From: Mucilaginibacter saanensis
GTDB taxonomy: Bacteria > Bacteroidota > Bacteroidia > Sphingobacteriales > Sphingobacteriaceae
Length of the DNA: 64,000 nt
Direction: 5' to 3'
Assembly: GCF_014200575.1 (NCBI RefSeq)
Contig: NZ_JACHBZ010000001.1
Span: forward strand, 1-64,000
Position 1 is the first letter of the stretch; each line of letters opens with the position of its first letter. Below are positions 60,313 to 64,000 of the stretch, piece by piece. Both the position numbers and the translations under genes were made by a program. Under the pieces are notes generated by a model. It was not told the origin of the DNA. It saw only the letters and a program-made list of their open reading frames with translations, and made no database searches.

Positions 60313-61203
60313 CTAATTAGTTTTAACTTTATGAAACTTTCCAAAAACGCCAAGCGGCAGCTTTGGTCCTGCTGTAGCCTGCAGGTAAAGCTCGCCAATT
60401 TCCAGATTTTCGACCTTTGGATAAGCGCTCTTGATCAGGTTTTCGATAATTACGGATGAAAATCCGAGCGAATAAGTATTAAGTATCAGGAAATGTTCTT
60501 CAGGGTCAAGCAGCTGAATTACATCGGCCATCATTTCATTAATATTATCTTCCAGTTTCCATTTTTCGCCATTGGGGCCATTGCCGTAAGCCGGCGGATC
60601 AAGTATAATACCGTTATATTTTTTACCGCGTTTGAGTTCGCGTTTTACAAACTTCAGTGCATCCTCAACCACCCACCTGATGTTGCTCAGTCCAGAAATT
60701 TCCTGGTTTTCATTAGCCCAGGTTACCACCTGTTTTATGGAATCAACATGGGTAGTATCGGCACCTGCTGCCTGTGCAATTAATGATGCCCCGCCGGTGT
60801 AGGCAAACAGGTTAAGTACCTTTGGCGATGGGCTTTTAAATTTTTTGATGTTCTGAGTAATATAATCCCAGTTAACAGCCTGTTCCGGGAAAATACCGAG
60901 GTGTTTAAAGGAGGTTAGTCCCAGTCTGAATTTGATGGCAGCATCTTTGTTTTTATACTCAATATGCCAGCGATCGGGTATTTTCTGGTCTTTCTTTATC
61001 CAGTCGCCCGCAGTTGCAGAGCGGCCTTTAAATTTAATGTGGTGTAAACGCTGCCAGTCGGCAGGCGATAAGCTTTTGCTCCAAACTGCCTGTGGTTCGG
61101 GTCTTATCAGTACAATATTTCCAAAGCGCTCCAGCTTTTCAAAGTCGCCGCAATCAATCAGCTCATAATCTTTCCAGTGCGTTGGGGTTAATAGTTGGAT
61201 CAT
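60313..61203 (-). CDS. Class I SAM-dependent methyltransferase (RlmI-like)
   Basis: The product is 296 residues. The SAM-binding motif is VLNLFAYTGGASLIAQAAGADTTHVDSIKQVVTWANENQEISGL, followed by RWVVEDALKFVKRELKRGKKYNGIILDPPAYGNGPNGEKWKLEDN, where the DPPAYG motif is that of the RlmI/RlmK group of RNA or protein N/C-methyltransferases. The N-terminal 100 residues form a compact leading domain. It lacks a Cys in the motif that 5-methylcytosine enzymes carry, so the exact target is open. It follows the MlaF-like gene with a 184-bp gap. Confidence 0.85.
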   Translation of the reverse strand: MIQLLTPTHWKDYELIDCGDFEKLERFGNIVLIRPEPQAVWSKSLSPADWQRLHHIKFKGRSATAGDWIKKDQKIPDRWHIEYKNKDAAIKFRLGLTSFKHLGIFPEQAVNWDYITQNIKKFKSPSPKVLNLFAYTGGASLIAQAAGADTTHVDSIKQVVTWANENQEISGLSNIRWVVEDALKFVKRELKRGKKYNGIILDPPAYGNGPNGEKWKLEDNINEMMADVIQLLDPEEHFLILNTYSLGFSSVIIENLIKSAYPKVENLEIGELYLQATAGPKLPLGVFGKFHKVKTN

Positions 61204-61212
61204 CTTTTTTGG

Positions 61213-61315
61213 GGAAGTATCAAGTAATTAGTATCAAGACTACCTGCGCCTTTGATACGGCTGCAAATTTAATATTCTTTTTTGGTATCAGGTAGTCAGT
61301 ATCAAGTATCGCTAC
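61213..61315. repeat. Inverted and direct copies of a TATCAAG repeat
   Basis: AGTATCAAGACTACCTG near 61231 and CAGGTAGTCAGTATCAAGTA near 61290 are partly complementary, and TATCAAGTA also recurs in direct orientation. The elements fill the gap between the methyltransferase and ABC transporter genes. No ORF is supported. Confidence 0.4.
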
Positions 61316-61387
61316 TTAATGCGCTGCAACAGAATACTAATGAAGAACTGTATAGCCCAACAAAAAGCCTTAATATCAGATACTAAA

Positions 61388-62140
61388 TTAAAGTTTTGAC
61401 TTTGCAGCCTGCATAAATTTACTGGCAAATACAAAATCGTTAAGCTCTTTGTTATCCGTATGGGCAATTTCTTTGTTGCTGCCTTCCCACCATTTTTGGC
61501 CCTGGTGTAAAAATATAATGTTATCACCGATACCCATTACCGAGTTCATATCGTGAGTTACCACTACGGTAGTTATCTCATACTCTTTGGTAAGCTCATC
61601 AATCAGCTCATCAATCAGGATGGATGTTTTGGGATCAAGGCCGGAGTTTGGCTCATCCACAAAAAGATATTTTGGCTGCATGGATATGGCACGTGCTATA
61701 CCAACACGCTTTTTCATCCCGCCTGATAGTTCGGCCGGGAATAGTTTGTTTTTGCCTGCCAGGTTTACCCGTTCAAGGCAAAAGTTGGCCCGGTCAAGCT
61801 TTTCGGCTTTGGTTTGCTTGGTAAACAGGTTAAGCGGAAACATAATGTTCTCTTCCACGGTCATGGAATCAAACAGCGCCGAGTTTTGAAAAAGCATACC
61901 TATTTGCGTACGGATAGGAACCCGTTGCTCAAAATCCATATCGGTAAAGTTTTCTTCCTCAAAAAAAACATCTCCTTTGGTAGGCTCATGCAAACCCACT
62001 ATGCATTTTAGTAAAGTTGTTTTACCCGAGCCTGAACCGCCAATAATAAGGTTGTTTTTACCTGTTTGAAAAGTAGCGCTTATGCCTTTAAGTACATCGT
62101 TATCGCCAAATGTTTTGTAAATGTCTTTAATCTCAATCAT
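61388..62140 (-). CDS. ABC transporter ATP-binding protein, MlaF-like
   Basis: The product is 250 residues. It carries Walker A (IIGGSGSGKTTLLKCIVGL), the Q-loop region (TQIGMLFQNSALFDSMTVEENIMFPL), the signature LSGGMKKRVGIARA and Walker B (YLFVDEPNSGLDP). The sequence GMLFQNSALFDSMTVEENI is typical of the MlaF/Mce-type ATPases that drive phospholipid transport between membranes. Its start overlaps the stop of the permease gene by four bases (ATGA). No MlaD/MCE gene follows. Confidence 0.88.
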   Translation of the reverse strand: MIEIKDIYKTFGDNDVLKGISATFQTGKNNLIIGGSGSGKTTLLKCIVGLHEPTKGDVFFEEENFTDMDFEQRVPIRTQIGMLFQNSALFDSMTVEENIMFPLNLFTKQTKAEKLDRANFCLERVNLAGKNKLFPAELSGGMKKRVGIARAISMQPKYLFVDEPNSGLDPKTSILIDELIDELTKEYEITTVVVTHDMNSVMGIGDNIIFLHQGQKWWEGSNKEIAHTDNKELNDFVFASKFMQAAKSKL

Positions 62141-62868
62141 AGCATAATACGTGTAATAACCAGGTCAGCAAATAAAATCATAACACAGCTATATACAACA
62201 CCCTTTGTAGCCGACTGACCAACCTCCAATGCACCGCCAGAAGTATAAAAACCCTGGTAAGCACAGATAGAAGCAATGATAAAACCAAAAACAACAGCCT
62301 TAACCAGCGCAACCCTAACGGTTAATCCATCAAAGCCGTCATGCACCCCAACCAGGTAATCAGCAGGAGTTACGTCGCCAGAAGCCAGGCAGGCAATATA
62401 ACCGCCGGTGATGCCTAGCGCTATGGATACAATAACAAGCAGCGGTACCATGGCCATGCCTGCAATAATTTTAGGAGCTATAAGATACCCGGGGGCATTT
62501 ACCCCCATAATTTCAAGGGCATCAATTTGCTCGGTAACACGCATGGTGCCTATTTGCGATGCAATGCTTGAACCAACCCGGCCTGCCAGCACCAATGCGG
62601 ATATGGTAGGGCTAAACTCCAGTATTGTGGAATCACGGGCAATGCTGCCTGCAATACTGCGCGGCACCAGCGGACTTGATAACTGGAATGCTACCTGTAT
62701 AGTAGTTGCTGCCCCAATAAATACCGATATGATACTGATAATGCCCAAAGAGCCTATACCAACTGAAACCATTTCGCGCATTACCTCTGCCCAGTAAACT
62801 TTAAACTTTTCAGGCCTCCTGAAACTTAAACGCAGTAAAAGTATATACTTCCCTAAACTATGAAACAT
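62137..62868 (-). CDS. MlaE family lipid ABC transporter permease
   Basis: The product is 243 residues with about five to six membrane helices. The MlaE signature is present: FIGAATTIQVAFQLSSPLVPRSIAGSIARDSTILEFSPTISALVLAGRVGSSIASQIGTMRVTEQIDALEIMGVNAPGYLIAPKIIAG. It forms the membrane part of a phospholipid-transporting ABC complex, and its stop overlaps the ATPase start. The substrate-binding MCE protein expected of a complete Mla system lies elsewhere or downstream of another locus. Confidence 0.93.
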   Translation of the reverse strand: MFHSLGKYILLLRLSFRRPEKFKVYWAEVMREMVSVGIGSLGIISIISVFIGAATTIQVAFQLSSPLVPRSIAGSIARDSTILEFSPTISALVLAGRVGSSIASQIGTMRVTEQIDALEIMGVNAPGYLIAPKIIAGMAMVPLLVIVSIALGITGGYIACLASGDVTPADYLVGVHDGFDGLTVRVALVKAVVFGFIIASICAYQGFYTSGGALEVGQSATKGVVYSCVMILFADLVITRIML

Positions 62869-63084
62869 TGTTACGTATTAAAAAGTGGCTAAAATTACAT
62901 TTTTATATTAAGCTTTATTATTGCCGATATTGATTTAACTTAAATATGCAATTTAATAAGCTATTAACTACTGCTTACGTAAATTAGCGCATTAAAGCTT
63001 CAATATAAGTCAAAAAAAATCAGCTTATCATTACTGAGGCTGCTCTTTTTAAAATAAACAGTTATAAAACACATACATATCATC

Positions 63085-63792
63085 ATGATGAAGAACGCTC
63101 TTATTACAGGCTCAACAAAAGGAATGGGCCGTGCTATTTCTATTTCTTTTGCTAATGAAGGATTAAACGTGGCAATTTGTTCGCGAAATGAGCAAGAATT
63201 ATTAAAATTTAAAGATGAGCTGCATATCATCAACCCTAATATTAAGGTTTTTGCACAGGTAGCCGATGGTAGTAATAAATTGCAACTGCTGAAATTTGCT
63301 GCCGATGCACAGCAGGAATTGGGTTTTATTGATGTGGTGGTGAACAATCTGGGTATGTTTAGCCCAAGCAGTATATTGGATGATGCTGACGACGCGCTGC
63401 AGCATCAGATAAACACCAACCTGATGCCCACCTATGAGCTGTACCGTTATTTTGGCAAAACCATGATAGCTGCACGCAAAGGGTATTTTTTTAATATATG
63501 TTCTGTTGCGGCTTTAAACCCCATTCCGCAGGCGGGCACGTATAGTGTAACAAAGTATGCGCTGTTAGGTCTAACAAAGGTAATGCGGCTTGAGATGCAG
63601 GATCATGGTGTAAAGGTAACGGCTATAATTCCCGGATCAACGTTAACGGATTCGTGGAAGGATGCAGTTGTTGATAAAGACACCATGGTATTACCAGAAG
63701 ATATAGCATCGGCAATCATCAATGTATATAAAATGAGCGCGGGTGCCAATGTTGACGAAATGATCATTAAACCTGCACCTGGCCAGTTATAA
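63085..63792 (+). CDS. Short-chain dehydrogenase/reductase
   Basis: The product is 235 residues. The cofactor motif is ALITGSTKGMGRAISISFA, followed by VVVNNLG, NICSVAALNP (catalytic Ser) and YSVTKYALLGLTKVMRLEM (Tyr-x-x-x-Lys). It is a classical SDR acting on a carbonyl or alcohol with NAD(P). ATG codons at 63085 and 63088 are both usable. The substrate is not shown. The next gene starts 33 bp later in the same direction. Confidence 0.9.
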   Translation: MMKNALITGSTKGMGRAISISFANEGLNVAICSRNEQELLKFKDELHIINPNIKVFAQVADGSNKLQLLKFAADAQQELGFIDVVVNNLGMFSPSSILDDADDALQHQINTNLMPTYELYRYFGKTMIAARKGYFFNICSVAALNPIPQAGTYSVTKYALLGLTKVMRLEMQDHGVKVTAIIPGSTLTDSWKDAVVDKDTMVLPEDIASAIINVYKMSAGANVDEMIIKPAPGQL

Positions 63793-63825
63793 CAATCATT
63801 TCAAAACGTATTACATAACTGAATT

Positions 63826-64000
63826 ATGGAAAAGAAACTTTATCGCGATGAGCACCGAAAGGTTATAGGTGGTGTTTGCGCGGGTCTGGCCGATTATTTC
63901 GGCGTGGATATAGCCATTATACGAGCCCTGTTTTTAATTACCCTGTTGCTAAAGGGCGGCGGCTTGCTGATTTATCTGGTTTTATGGGCGGTGTTGCCTA
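63826..64000 (+). CDS. PspC domain protein (cut by the window end)
   Basis: The frame is open from the ATG at 63826 to the end. It begins MEKKLYRDEHRKVIGGVCAG and continues LADYFGVDIAIIRALF, then a hydrophobic helix LITLLLKGGGLLIYLVLWAVLP. This is the PspC domain, a small membrane module with one amphipathic and one transmembrane helix, seen in stress-responsive membrane proteins. The remainder lies outside the window. Confidence 0.85.
   Translation, partial: MEKKLYRDEHRKVIGGVCAGLADYFGVDIAIIRALFLITLLLKGGGLLIYLVLWAVLP

Overview
The window looks like a chromosomal segment of a Bacteroidetes bacterium, most likely a Sphingobacteriaceae member of the Mucilaginibacter/Pedobacter type. The signs are a SusC/SusD pair, a type IX secretion C-terminal signal on a large subtilase, GldB, a DUF5690 transporter, lipoprotein-rich gene content, and several promoters with the Bacteroidetes -7 box TAnnTTTG. 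The genus is an inference from gene content only. No rRNA, tRNA or CRISPR array was recognised.

Positions 1-9300 are an AT-rich accessory region. It opens with the end of an IS21-like element fused to a 5'-truncated gene. Next come small membrane proteins and lipoproteins (including a tandem paralogous membrane pair) and a PD-(D/E)XK nuclease-like protein on the opposite strand. A second module holds a small serine recombinase with inverted repeats in its promoter, an XRE regulator divergent from a secreted protein, a family A polymerase-like protein, and a coiled-coil protein with a clear terminator. Several of these are not recognisable families and may be mobile or defence cargo.

Positions 9373-42500 are higher-GC ordinary chromosome. 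They carry msrA, an e(P4)-type acid phosphatase, a DASH cryptochrome, the 2-oxoglutarate dehydrogenase E1 and E2 genes (the E2 has two lipoyl domains), gldB divergent from nadE, a T9SS-exported subtilase, gamma-glutamyltranspeptidase and a MarR regulator. Two FKBP lipoprotein genes follow, separated by a triplicated 55-bp repeat, then a frameshifted bulb-type lectin. A photolyase / TIGR01777 / SDR-DUF2867 gene run, a TetR-AarF kinase pair, thioredoxin, an esterase, a metallo-beta-lactamase-fold enzyme and a GT39 glycosyltransferase complete this part.

Positions 44249-57917 form the most interesting block, a PUL-like locus apparently built for organophosphorus compounds rather than glycans. 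On the minus strand are a DUF5690 transporter, a TIGR03364 FAD oxidoreductase (a family tied to phosphonate breakdown) and a Tat-exported phosphocholine-type phospholipase C. On the plus strand are a PhnZ-type HD mixed-valent diiron oxygenase, SusC, SusD, a glycerophosphodiester phosphodiesterase and a metallophosphoesterase. An XRE-cupin regulator sits in the middle. The two arms share an almost identical 47-bp block (41/47, including 24 identical bases in a row) upstream of the transporter gene and of susC, in the same orientation relative to each gene. This is a strong candidate for the shared promoter/operator. Proposed working: exported lipases release head groups, SusCD and the transporter import them, and the oxidoreductase and PhnZ-like enzyme liberate phosphate.

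Positions 58046-64000 hold a Gfo/Idh/MocA oxidoreductase, an unrecognised lipoprotein, an RlmI-like methyltransferase, an MlaF/MlaE-type lipid ABC transporter pair, an SDR and the start of a PspC-domain gene. Intergenic spaces throughout the higher-GC part carry dispersed palindromic repeats, chiefly one with the core TCATCCTGAGCG.
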